Positions 1 to 10,264 of a stretch of DNA of 64,000 nt are shown in pieces. Position numbers and translations under genes: made by a program. Each line of letters begins with the position of its first letter. The stretch's first letter is position 1. The stretch spans positions 23,606-87,605 of the forward strand of contig NZ_LMCQ01000001.1 of the NCBI RefSeq assembly GCF_001424835.1, read 5' to 3'. The stretch is from Variovorax sp. Root318D1. Its GTDB lineage: Bacteria > Pseudomonadota > Gammaproteobacteria > Burkholderiales > Burkholderiaceae_C. The notes below the pieces were generated by a model. That model was not told where the DNA came from and ran no database searches. It worked only from the letters and a program-made list of their open reading frames with translations.

Positions 1-1
1 G

Positions 2-2283
<2,282 letters not shown>

Positions 2284-2331
2284 GTCGAGGCGCAGTGTCC
2301 GCCCTTGCAAAGGTTTTGAAAATCAGAAAAT

Positions 2332-2346
2332 AATGAGCCGATCATT
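2332..2346. promoter_or_regulatory. Palindrome in MFS/LysR divergent promoter
   Basis: AATGA, five bases, TCATT lies in the intergenic region between the divergent MFS and LysR genes. It is short and AT-rich in a GC-rich setting. It is a plausible LysR-type binding site, although it does not fit T-N11-A exactly. Confidence 0.35.
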
Positions 2347-2381
2347 CGATAAAACAGGACGATTGAACAAGGAAGAAATCC

Positions 2382-3326
2382 ATGTCCCAGGTGATGTTCG
2401 ATCTCGACGTGCTGCGCAGTTTTTCCACCGGGATTGCGCTCGGCAGCTATGCGCGGGCGGCCGACAAGCTGGGCCGCTCGACGTCGGCCGTGAGCGCGCA
2501 GCTCAAGAAACTCGAGGCGCAGGCGGGCACCGTGCTGTTCCGCAAAGCCGGCCGCGGGCTGGAGCTCACCGATGCGGGCGAAACGCTGCTTGCCTATGCG
2601 CACCGCATGCTCGAACTCAACGAGGAAGCCGGCGCCGCGATGCGCGGTGCAGACTTGCAGGGCTGGGTGCGGCTCGGCCTGCAGGAAGACTTCGGCGAGA
2701 CGCTGCTGCCTGCCGTGCTCGGTCGTTTTTCGCGCGCACACCCCAAGGTGCGCATCGAAGCCTGCGTGGCGCGCAGCGCGGAATTGCGCGAGCGGCTCGA
2801 ACTCCGGCAGCTCGACCTTGCATTGGTGTGGGACACCGGCGACCAGATGACGCCGCACGGCGAGCGCGTGGCGCGCCTGCCGTTACAGTGGATCGGGCCG
2901 AGGGCGCCCGATGCGCTCGACGCGGCCTGGTGGAAGGAGCGCGAGCGCCGGCTCGGCGCGCGCAAGAGCAAGGAGCCGCTGCCGCTGGTGCTGCTCGACG
3001 CGCCGTGCCCGCTGCGCGACATCGTCACCTCCGCGCTCGATCGCGCGGGAACGCCGTGGCGCCATGCATTCACCAGTGCCAGCCTTGCGGCGCTATGGGC
3101 CGCCACCTCGGCCGGGCTGGGGCTCTCGGTGCGCACGCCCTTCGGCCTGCCCGCGCACGTGCGCGCCATCGACCGCACTGCGGTCGGCCTTCCGGCGCTG
3201 CCGCAGATGTCGCTCACACTCTATCGCGCGCAGGCCGCGGCCGAGGCGCCGGTGGGCCGGCTGGCCACGCTGCTGCTGGAGGCCGTGCGGCAGCATGTCC
3301 AGGCGGACCCGGCGCAGCTTCACTGA
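2382..3326 (+). CDS. LysR-family transcriptional regulator
   Basis: LysR-type regulator of 314 residues. The N-terminal winged helix-turn-helix covers about residues 8-66 and includes YARAADKLGRSTSAVSAQLK and the usual LFRKAGRGLELTDAGE wing. The rest is the two-lobed effector-binding domain. The ATG is preceded by an AAGGAAG ribosome-binding site. It is divergent from the MFS transporter, which it probably controls in response to the transported compound. A strong intrinsic terminator follows immediately. The effector is unknown. Confidence 0.9.
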   Translation: MSQVMFDLDVLRSFSTGIALGSYARAADKLGRSTSAVSAQLKKLEAQAGTVLFRKAGRGLELTDAGETLLAYAHRMLELNEEAGAAMRGADLQGWVRLGLQEDFGETLLPAVLGRFSRAHPKVRIEACVARSAELRERLELRQLDLALVWDTGDQMTPHGERVARLPLQWIGPRAPDALDAAWWKERERRLGARKSKEPLPLVLLDAPCPLRDIVTSALDRAGTPWRHAFTSASLAALWAATSAGLGLSVRTPFGLPAHVRAIDRTAVGLPALPQMSLTLYRAQAAAEAPVGRLATLLLEAVRQHVQADPAQLH

Positions 3327-3349
3327 ACAGCGCCCGCTAAAATCCGCAC

Positions 3350-3390
3350 CCCGCAGCCGGGCGTCCCGGCCGGCTGCGGGTTTTTGCTTT
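3350..3390 (+). terminator. Rho-independent terminator after LysR
   Basis: A perfect 11-bp stem (CCCGCAGCCGG with CCGGCTGCGGG), nine-base loop, then TTTTTGCTTT. It separates the LysR gene from the following BMP binding protein. Confidence 0.92.
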
Positions 3391-3414
3391 TCCGGGGCCA
3401 TGTAGAGGACCACC

Positions 3415-4515
3415 ATGTACAAAAACCTCGCGGGCCGCGCCGTTCTGGCGTGGATGGCCGCTTGCTTTTTATCTCCCGCCTTTTCTCAAACGCAAGCGCC
3501 GAAAGAGCCGCTGAAGATCGGCTTCGTCTACGTCACGCCGGTGACCGACGCCGGCTGGGTACGCCAGCATGAAGAAGGCCGCAAGGCCGTGGACGCGGCG
3601 CTGGGCGGCAAGGTCAAGACCACCTTCGTCGAGAACGTGCCCGAAGGCGCGGACGCCGAGCGCGTCATCCGCGATCTGGCGCAGCAGGGCAACCGGCTGA
3701 TCTTCACGCCGAGCTTCGGCTACATGGAGCCGACGCTGAAGGTAGCGAAGGACTTCCCCGAGGTGAAGTTCGAGTCGATCACCGGCTACAAAGCCGCGAC
3801 AAACGTCGCGACCGCGAATGCGCGCTACTACGAGGGCCGCTACCTCGCGGGCATTGCGGCCGGCCGCATGACGAAGACGAACATTGCGGGCTATGTGGCA
3901 GGCTTTCCGATTCCCGAGGTGCTGCAGGGCATCAACGCGTTCACGCTCGGCATGCGCTCGGCCAACCCCAATGCCAAGGTCGTCGTGGTGTGGCTCAACG
4001 AGTGGTTCGATCCGCCGAAGGAGCGTGATGCCGCCATGGCGCTGTTCAACCAGAACGCCGACGTGCTCGCCTTCCACACCGGTTCCACCGCCGTCATGGC
4101 CGCGGCGCAGGAGCGCGGCAAGATGGCCGTGGCCTACCACTCCGACATGCGCAAGATCGCGCCCGACGCGCAGATCGTTGCGGTCACGCACGAGTGGGGC
4201 GGCTACTACACGCAGCGCGCCCGTGCCGTGCTCGACGGCAGCTGGAAGAGCGGCAATGTCTGGGGCGGCGTGAAGGACGGAATGATCCGCGTCGGCGACT
4301 TCGGCAGCAAGGTGCCCCAGGCCGTGCAGCAGGAGGTGCTGGCGCGCCAGAAGGACATTGCCGCGGGCAAGCTGCAGCCGTTCCGCGCGCTGGCGGGCGA
4401 CGTGCGCGACAACGAAGGCCGTGTCGTCATCGCCAAGGGCGCCCAGCTGAACGACGAGCAGATCCTGAAGATGAACTGGCTCGCCGAGGGCGTGCAGGGG
4501 CGCGTGGGGCGATAG
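3415..4515 (+). CDS. BMP-family ABC transporter substrate-binding protein
   Basis: Periplasmic binding protein of the BMP/PnrA-like family (366 residues), which typically binds nucleosides or purines for ABC import. Residues 1-24 form a Sec signal peptide; I see no convincing lipobox, so it is probably soluble. The mature protein begins with the family pattern LKIGFVYVTPVTDAGW and contains GAD..VIRDLAQQGNRLIFTPSFGYMEP and AFHTGSTAVMAAAQERG. No permease or ATPase is adjacent; they may lie left of the window near the deaminase. Its stop directly abuts the stop of the convergent LysR gene. Confidence 0.9.
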   Translation: MYKNLAGRAVLAWMAACFLSPAFSQTQAPKEPLKIGFVYVTPVTDAGWVRQHEEGRKAVDAALGGKVKTTFVENVPEGADAERVIRDLAQQGNRLIFTPSFGYMEPTLKVAKDFPEVKFESITGYKAATNVATANARYYEGRYLAGIAAGRMTKTNIAGYVAGFPIPEVLQGINAFTLGMRSANPNAKVVVVWLNEWFDPPKERDAAMALFNQNADVLAFHTGSTAVMAAAQERGKMAVAYHSDMRKIAPDAQIVAVTHEWGGYYTQRARAVLDGSWKSGNVWGGVKDGMIRVGDFGSKVPQAVQQEVLARQKDIAAGKLQPFRALAGDVRDNEGRVVIAKGAQLNDEQILKMNWLAEGVQGRVGR

Positions 4516-5397
4516 CTAGCCCAGCCTTTCGACGACAAAGTCGACAAAGGTGCGCAGCTTGGCGCTCGGGCGGGCTTCGGGCAGTCGCATGATGTGCACC
4601 TGACGCGTCGGAAGCTCCCACTTGGGCAGCAGCTGAACCACCTGGCCCGAAGCCAGCGCGGGGCCGAGCAATGCATCGGCCTGCACGATCACACCCACGC
4701 CCGCCATCGCGGCTGCCAGCAACGCCTGCCCGTTGTTGGTGGAAAACGGGCCGCGCACGGGGACATGCACTGTCTTGCCGCCCTGCGTGAAGCGCCATGA
4801 GTGATTCGTCCCCCAGGCCGCAAAGCCCAGGAGCGGAAAGGCTTCGAGCTCCGATGGATGTCGGGGCTGGCCGTGGCGTGCGACCCACGCCGGGCTTGCA
4901 ACCGCGAACATGCGCGCCAATGCGAGCGGCCGCGCAATGAGCCGTTCATCAACGGCTGCGCCCGATCGCACGCCGCAGTCGAAGCCCTCTTCGGCAAGAT
5001 CGACCACGCGGTCGTTCAGGCTCAGGTCCACCTTCACCTGCGGATAGGCGGCGATGTACTCGGCAATGACGGGTGTGAGGCGGTGTGCGCCATAGGCGAC
5101 GGGCGCCGTCACGCGCAGCACGCCTTGCGGCATGGCCCGCAGCGATTCCGCCACGCCGTCGGCCGTGTGCACGCTCGCGAGCACGTCCCGGCAGCGCTCC
5201 AGGTAGGCGGCGCCGATCTCGGTCAGTGCGTGGCGCCGCGTGGTGCGTTCGAGCAGGCGGGCGCCAAGCTGCTCCTCGAGCGCGCGGATGTGCTTGCCCA
5301 CCATCACGGCCGAGAGATCGAGCGCCTCGGCAGCGGCCGCAAAGCTCCCCGCATCCACCGTTGCGACGAACACCTCCATGGCGCGCAGCTTGTCCAT
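4516..5397 (-). CDS. LysR-family transcriptional regulator
   Basis: LysR regulator of 293 residues, close to family length. The HTH lies at about residues 3-60 (MEVFVATVDAGSFAAAAEAL, then GKHIRALEEQLGARLLERTTRR). The remainder, with LRVTAPVAYGAHRLTPVIAEY, is the effector domain of the CrgA/DsdC-like group that often controls a divergent oxidoreductase. It is divergent from a short-chain dehydrogenase across a 103-bp gap carrying a striking nested inverted repeat, so it most likely controls that gene. Confidence 0.9.
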   Translation of the reverse strand: MDKLRAMEVFVATVDAGSFAAAAEALDLSAVMVGKHIRALEEQLGARLLERTTRRHALTEIGAAYLERCRDVLASVHTADGVAESLRAMPQGVLRVTAPVAYGAHRLTPVIAEYIAAYPQVKVDLSLNDRVVDLAEEGFDCGVRSGAAVDERLIARPLALARMFAVASPAWVARHGQPRHPSELEAFPLLGFAAWGTNHSWRFTQGGKTVHVPVRGPFSTNNGQALLAAAMAGVGVIVQADALLGPALASGQVVQLLPKWELPTRQVHIMRLPEARPSAKLRTFVDFVVERLG

Positions 5398-5408
5398 ATT
5401 GAGAACCC

Positions 5409-5451
5409 ATAGTTTCGAATTGCCGAACCAAATGGCAATTTATCAAACTAT
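5409..5451. promoter_or_regulatory. Nested palindromic operator between LysR and SDR
   Basis: Two nested inverted repeats share one centre region. The inner is AATTGCC, nine bases, GGCAATT. The outer is ATAGTTT at 5409-5415 and AAACTAT at 5445-5451. The spacing suits a LysR tetramer binding the divergent promoter. Confidence 0.65.
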
Positions 5452-5500
5452 CGATTCGCAAAACAATGAGCCTTCACGATTCATTTTTAGCGAGGTTTGC

Positions 5501-6106
5501 ATGAAGGTTCTTGTTGTGGGCGCGACCGGCGCCGTGGGCAGCGCGGTGGCGCAGGCGCTGGCCGAACGCGGGCATGAGGTGGTGCGCGCGGGCCGCACGC
5601 GCGGCGACCGGCAGGTCGACATCACGAGCGATGCGAGTGTCGAGGCGCTGTATGCGGCGGTGGGGCGAGTCGATGCGATCGTGTCGGCGGCCGGTGGCCT
5701 TTTTTTCGGACCGCTCGCTGAAATGCGACCGGCCGATTTCAACATCGGCCTGCAGGACAAGCTGCTCGGCCAGGTGCGCCTCGCGCTGCTGGGCCAGCAC
5801 GTTCTGGCAGATGGCGGCTCGATCACGCTGACCACGGGCGTAGCGGCCGACGACCCGGTTCGCGGGGGAGGCAATGCGGCTGCCGTGAATGCGGGGGTCG
5901 AGGGTTTCGTGAAAGGCGCAGCCATCGAGCTGACGCGCGGCCTGCGCATCAATGCGGTGAGTCCGACGCTGCTGACCGAATCGTCGGCCGCGTATGGCGC
6001 GCTCTTTCCGGGCGTCGAAACCGTACCAGCCGCGCGCGTGGCGCTGGCCTATGTGCGCAGCGTCGAAGGCCCATTGACGGGGCGCGTGTTTCGCGTGTGG
6101 CAATGA
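5501..6106 (+). CDS. Short-chain dehydrogenase/reductase
   Basis: Small SDR of 201 residues, shorter than classical SDRs (about 250). The N-terminal nucleotide-binding motif is GATGAVGSAVAQAL; AAGG in strand 4 stands for NAAG. The classical YxxxK is not obvious: the region after LTTGVAADDPV has NAGVEGFVKGAA in its place, so it belongs to the compact group with an altered active site. An open frame extends far upstream, but the start at MKVLVVGATG follows a GAGG ribosome-binding site and matches the family N-terminus. It is divergent from LysR and its stop overlaps the next start by ATGA, implying translational coupling. Confidence 0.82.
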   Translation: MKVLVVGATGAVGSAVAQALAERGHEVVRAGRTRGDRQVDITSDASVEALYAAVGRVDAIVSAAGGLFFGPLAEMRPADFNIGLQDKLLGQVRLALLGQHVLADGGSITLTTGVAADDPVRGGGNAAAVNAGVEGFVKGAAIELTRGLRINAVSPTLLTESSAAYGALFPGVETVPAARVALAYVRSVEGPLTGRVFRVWQ

Positions 6107-7086
6107 GCAGGCGCACGCGACTGGCGGGCGCGCTGCTCGCGCTCGCCACGACGGCGGCAAGCGCCGCACCTCCGGCCGTACAGGCGCTGCCCGAGGACTG
6201 GTATCCGGAAAGCGTCGCCATCGGGCCGGATGGTTCGTTCTACGTCGGCAGCTGGCGCCAGGGCGCGGTGGCCAGATTGAAGCCGGGTCTCGCGCCGAAG
6301 GCCGAGGTGCTCGTGAAGCCCGGCGCCAACGGTTTGGCGAACGGGCAGGGCGTGCTGGTGGATGCCAGGCATCAAGCCCTCTGGGTTTGCTCGGGCAACA
6401 TCGGATTCACCACCGTGCCGCAGACGCCGAGCGCACTCAAGCGCTACGACCTGGCCACGGGCGCGCCGCGCGCAAGCTATGCCATGCCCGATGCGGGCTA
6501 CTGCAACGACCTTGCGCAGGACGCGCGCGGCAATATCTACGTGACCGACTCCTTGCACCCGCGCGTGCTGCGGTTCACGCCGGGCGCTGCCGCGCTCACG
6601 GTCTGGAAGGAAGATCCGGCGCTGGCCGGCCCCGGCCCCTACAAGGGCCTGAACGGCATTGCGATCGACAGCGGGCGAAACGTGTACGTGAGCCTCGTGG
6701 CGGCCGCCTCCTACCTGCTGCGCATCGACCTCGGCACCGACGGCCGCGCCGGCGGTGTCAGCCGCATCGAGGCCCCGCGCGTGATGAAGAACGTCGACGC
6801 GATCCGCGCCTGGAAACCCGGGCGGCTGGTGCTGTTCGAGAGCAATGCCTTCGGTGACGGCCCCTACGGTGGACAGGTCACCGTGGCGCGCGCCGACGGC
6901 GCGAAGCTGGCGCTGCAGACGGTGGTGGCGGGGCTCAACGACCCATCGTCGGGCGCGGTGCTGGGCGACCGGGTCTACTTCATCGAATCGAAGTACCCGC
7001 TGCTGACCCAGCGCAAGGACAGCGATGCAGAGGTTCCGCTCGGCGTGCCCTTCGACATCCAGTCGCGTGCATTGCCGCCGGATTGA
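6103..7086 (+). CDS. Secreted SMP-30/gluconolactonase-like beta-propeller protein
   Basis: Protein of 327 residues with an N-terminal Sec signal (RRTRLAGALLALATTAASA). It is followed by repeated beta-propeller blades such as YPESVAIGPDGSFYVGSW, CNDLAQDARGNIYVTDS and LNGIAIDSGRNVYVS, typical of the SMP-30/gluconolactonase/LRE-like fold. Such proteins are lactonases or periplasmic binding propellers; the exact substrate cannot be read. The start overlaps the SDR stop (ATGA), so both form one operon probably controlled by the upstream LysR. Confidence 0.75.
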   Translation: MSRRTRLAGALLALATTAASAAPPAVQALPEDWYPESVAIGPDGSFYVGSWRQGAVARLKPGLAPKAEVLVKPGANGLANGQGVLVDARHQALWVCSGNIGFTTVPQTPSALKRYDLATGAPRASYAMPDAGYCNDLAQDARGNIYVTDSLHPRVLRFTPGAAALTVWKEDPALAGPGPYKGLNGIAIDSGRNVYVSLVAAASYLLRIDLGTDGRAGGVSRIEAPRVMKNVDAIRAWKPGRLVLFESNAFGDGPYGGQVTVARADGAKLALQTVVAGLNDPSSGAVLGDRVYFIESKYPLLTQRKDSDAEVPLGVPFDIQSRALPPD

Positions 7087-7163
7087 AGTGGGGACGGCGT
7101 ATAGCACTCATATGCGCATGGAAATTGCGGCGCTGCGGGGCTGGTTTACCCTCCGCAGCAACG

Positions 7164-8450
7164 ATGAAAAAAGCCTACCGCGCCTCCCTCCTGCGATTCG
7201 ACGACGCCGGCCTGCCGGTTTTCGATGAAGACGGCCTCCTGGTCGTCGGCCCCGACAATGCCGGCCGCCAGCGCGTGCTCGATGCCGGCAGCCATGCCGC
7301 CGTGTCGCCGCGCCATCCCGATGCCGCTGTGACGCATCTGCCGGGGCGCATCCTCGCGCCGGGCTTCGTGGACATGCACATCCACTTTCCGCAGACCGAC
7401 ATCATCGGCGCGCCGTCGCCAGGGCTCCTGCCCTGGCTCGAGAACTACACCTTTCCCGCGGAAGCAAAGTTTGCCGACCCGGCGCATTCGAACGAAGTGG
7501 CCGGCGTGTTCTTCGATGAGCTCCTGCGCAACGGCGTGACCACGTCACTCACCTTCGCGACTTCGCACGTCGCGTCGGTCGATGCCTTTTTCGAGGGCGC
7601 GCAGCGCCGCGGCCTGCGCATGATCAGCGGCAAGGTGCTGCAGGACCGCCATTCGCCCGATGGCGTGCGCGACCAGACCGAGCAGAGCCTCATCGACTCC
7701 GAGGCGCTGATCCGCAAGTGGCACAACGTCGATCGCCTGGGCTACGCTATTACGCCGCGCTTCGCGCCCGCGAGCACCGATGCCCAGATGCGCGGCGCGG
7801 GCGAGCTGGCCGCGAAATACGCCGACACGTGGATCCAGTCGCACGTGGCCGAGAACCGCGACGAGGTGGCTTGGGTGCGCCAGCTCTATCCGGATGCGCG
7901 CTCATATCTCGACGTGTATGCCGGCTTTGGGCTGATGCGTGAACGCGCCGTGTACGCGCATTGCATCTACCTGGACGACACCGACCGCGCGCTGCTGCGC
8001 GACACGAAGACGGCCGCCGCCGTGAGCCCGACCAGCAACCTGTTCCTGGGCAGCGGCTTTTTCGATTTCGGTGCGGCCGACCGCGTCGGCTATCTCTACG
8101 GCCTGGCCAGCGACGTGGGCGGCGGCACCAGCTTCAGCCCCTTCCACACGATGATGGCGGCCTACTACGTGGGGCGTGAGGGGCAAACCAAGACCGGGCT
8201 GAGCATCGCCCCTTCGCAGCTCTGGTGGCGCCACACCGGCGGCGCGGCGCGCGCGCTGGGGCTCGATGGCGTCGTCGGCAACCTGCAGCCCGGCTGCGAA
8301 GCCGACTTCCTGGTGCTCAATCCGGCGGCCACGCCGCTGCTGGCGCGCAAGGCCATCCGCGCCGAGAGCCTCGAGGAGTTGCTGTTCGCGATGATCGTGC
8401 TCGGCGACGACCGGCTGGTCGAACGCACGGTGATTTCGCAGGCGGGGTAG
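7164..8450 (+). CDS. guaD: Guanine deaminase
   Basis: Zinc amidohydrolase of 428 residues that deaminates guanine to xanthine in the cytosol. Residues 67-90 carry the signature PGFVDMHIHFPQTD, with H72 and H74 as metal ligands, followed by the guanine-deaminase-specific IGAPSPGLLPWLENYTFP. Other motifs are IQSHVAENRDE, YAHCIYLDDTD and ASDVGGGTSFSPF. Length fits GuaD (about 430-450). The ATG chosen sits at the natural N-terminus MKKAYRASLLRFDD; an in-frame ATG 27 codons upstream lacks homology-like sequence. It pairs with the adenine deaminase at the left edge to feed purine bases into xanthine breakdown. Confidence 0.95.
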   Translation: MKKAYRASLLRFDDAGLPVFDEDGLLVVGPDNAGRQRVLDAGSHAAVSPRHPDAAVTHLPGRILAPGFVDMHIHFPQTDIIGAPSPGLLPWLENYTFPAEAKFADPAHSNEVAGVFFDELLRNGVTTSLTFATSHVASVDAFFEGAQRRGLRMISGKVLQDRHSPDGVRDQTEQSLIDSEALIRKWHNVDRLGYAITPRFAPASTDAQMRGAGELAAKYADTWIQSHVAENRDEVAWVRQLYPDARSYLDVYAGFGLMRERAVYAHCIYLDDTDRALLRDTKTAAAVSPTSNLFLGSGFFDFGAADRVGYLYGLASDVGGGTSFSPFHTMMAAYYVGREGQTKTGLSIAPSQLWWRHTGGAARALGLDGVVGNLQPGCEADFLVLNPAATPLLARKAIRAESLEELLFAMIVLGDDRLVERTVISQAG

Positions 8451-8536
8451 CCATTGGCTCGTCGCAGTGATGGCAGGGCCATGGCGCATGCCACAATTCG
8501 CGCCATTCCCCCCGCAGCAGCAATCAGCGACCGCAT

Positions 8537-9103
8537 ATGAGCATCAAGAGCGACAAATGGATCCGGCGCATGGCCGAGCAGAACGGCATGATCGAGCCCT
8601 TCGAGCCCGGCCAGGTGCGCGAGGCCGCCGGCCACAAGATCATCAGCTACGGCACCTCGAGCTATGGCTACGACATCCGTTGCGCGCCTGAATTCAAGGT
8701 CTTCACCAACATTCACAGCACCGTGGTCGACCCGAAGAACTTCGACGAGAAGAGCTTCGTCGACATGCACGGCGACTACTGCATCATTCCGCCGAACAGC
8801 TTTGCGCTGGCCCGCACGGTCGAGTACTTTCGCATCCCGCGCAACGTGCTCACCATCTGCCTTGGCAAGAGCACCTATGCGCGCTGCGGCATCATCGTCA
8901 ACGTGACCCCGTTCGAGCCCGAATGGGAAGGCTACGTGACGCTCGAGTTCAGCAACACCACGCCGCTGCCCGCCAAGATCTACGCGGGCGAGGGCTGCGC
9001 GCAGGTGCTGTTCTTCGAGAGCGACGAGGTCTGCGAGACCAGCTACAAGGACCGCGGCGGCAAGTACCAGGGCCAGCGCGGCGTGACGCTTCCCAAGGCT
9101 TGA
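8537..9103 (+). CDS. dcd: dCTP deaminase
   Basis: Homotrimeric dCTP deaminase (188 residues, normal length) that makes dUTP for thymidylate synthesis. It contains the family motifs [22 protein letters not shown] and the catalytic region [20 protein letters not shown], which carries the active-site glutamate. The C-terminal [17 protein letters not shown] is characteristic of the closing tail. It is a housekeeping gene, monocistronic by appearance, and ends just before a GNRA-loop terminator. Confidence 0.97.
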
Positions 9104-9152
9104 CAGGCCTCGGGGTACCCTTCGCGTATCTCCATTTCCGACGGCGTCCCCG

Positions 9153-9178
9153 CAGGCATGCAAATGCCTGTTTTGCTT
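9153..9178 (+). terminator. Terminator after dcd
   Basis: CAGGCAT, GCAA tetraloop, ATGCCTG, then TTTTGCTT. Seven-base-pair stem with a stable GNRA loop 50 bp after the dcd stop. Confidence 0.75.
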
Positions 9179-9254
9179 ACAAGGCACCGGCACGGACAAA
9201 GTACCATCCAGCGACGCTCCGGCACACTTCTGCAAGGCCGGCAAGGAGACCGCG

Positions 9255-10133
9255 ATGAGATGGGAAGGCAACGAACAATCCGACAACGTCGAGGACCGCC
9301 GCAGTGGCGGTGGTGGCGGTTTCATCGGCGGGCGAAGCATCGGCATCGGCACCATCGCGGTCGCGCTGATCGCGGGCTGGATCTTCGGCATCAATCCGCT
9401 GACCGTGCTCAGCATGCTGAGCGGCGGCGGTGGCGAGCAGGTCCAGGTGCAGCAGCAACAGCAAGGCCCCGCACCCAAGCCGCCTTCGGGCGACCGCGAA
9501 GCGGCCTTCGTGTCGACCGTGCTGCGCAACACCGAGGTGGTCTGGACCGACATCTTTCGGAAGAACGGCGGCAACTATCAGCCGCCCCGGCTCGTGCTGT
9601 TCCGCGGCGCCACGCCCACGGCCTGCGGCACCGGCCAGGCGGCGATGGGACCGTTCTACTGCCCCGGCGACAAGAAGGTCTACATCGACCTGGGCTTCTA
9701 CGACACGCTCAAGAACCAGCTCGGCGCGCCGGGCGAATTCGCGCAGGCTTACGTCATTGCGCACGAGGTCGGCCATCACGTGCAGGACGAGCTCGGCGTC
9801 ACCGCCAAGGTCGAAGGCATGCGAGGCCGCCTGAGCCAGTCGCAGAACAATGCGCTGAGCGTTCGCGTCGAGCTGCAGGCCGACTGCTTTGCCGGCATCT
9901 GGGCTCACCATTCGCAAGAGTCGAAGAAGTGGCTCGACCCGGGCGACATCGAGGCGGCCATGAACGCCGCGCAGAAGATCGGCGACGACGCATTGCAGCG
10001 TTCCGCGGGCCGCGCGGTGGTGCCCGACAGCTTCACCCACGGGTCCAGCGCGCAGCGCCAACGCTGGTTCGGCGCGGGATACCAAAGCGGCGACGTGAAG
10101 TCCTGCGACACCTTCAGCGCACGCAGCCTTTGA
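9255..10133 (+). CDS. YpfJ-family neutral zinc metallopeptidase
   Basis: Membrane-anchored putative zinc protease of 292 residues (YpfJ/KPN_02809 family). A short charged N-terminus (MRWEGNEQSDNVEDRRSG) and glycine run precede one transmembrane segment at about residues 30-55, then a Q-rich linker. The large periplasmic domain holds VYIDLGFYDTL and the HEVGHH metal-binding motif at residues 170-175, followed by RVELQADCFAGIWAHH, which supplies the downstream ligand. The family is widespread but its substrate is not established. It is preceded by an AAGGAGA ribosome-binding site. Confidence 0.9.
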   Translation: MRWEGNEQSDNVEDRRSGGGGGFIGGRSIGIGTIAVALIAGWIFGINPLTVLSMLSGGGGEQVQVQQQQQGPAPKPPSGDREAAFVSTVLRNTEVVWTDIFRKNGGNYQPPRLVLFRGATPTACGTGQAAMGPFYCPGDKKVYIDLGFYDTLKNQLGAPGEFAQAYVIAHEVGHHVQDELGVTAKVEGMRGRLSQSQNNALSVRVELQADCFAGIWAHHSQESKKWLDPGDIEAAMNAAQKIGDDALQRSAGRAVVPDSFTHGSSAQRQRWFGAGYQSGDVKSCDTFSARSL

Positions 10134-10173
10134 GCGTCGGGGGCTTGAAGCCCTCGTGCGTACTGCCTTTGAC

Positions 10174-10247
10174 GCTATGAAATAAATAGCAATACCGACG
10201 TCGCGGACGTTGTCATACCGCCGTCACTGCTATTTTTTGCGGCAGTG
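10174..10247. repeat. Intergenic palindromes (GCTAT/ATAGC type)
   Basis: GCTAT, seven bases, ATAGC (10174-10190) is followed by CACTGC, eleven bases including TATTTTTT, GCAGTG (10225-10247). Such AT-rich GCTAT palindromes recur between genes of Comamonadaceae from memory. The region also forms the rhlE leader, and the T-rich hairpin may end the upstream transcript. Confidence 0.5.
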
Positions 10248-10264
10248 CGACAATAGAAGGCTTA

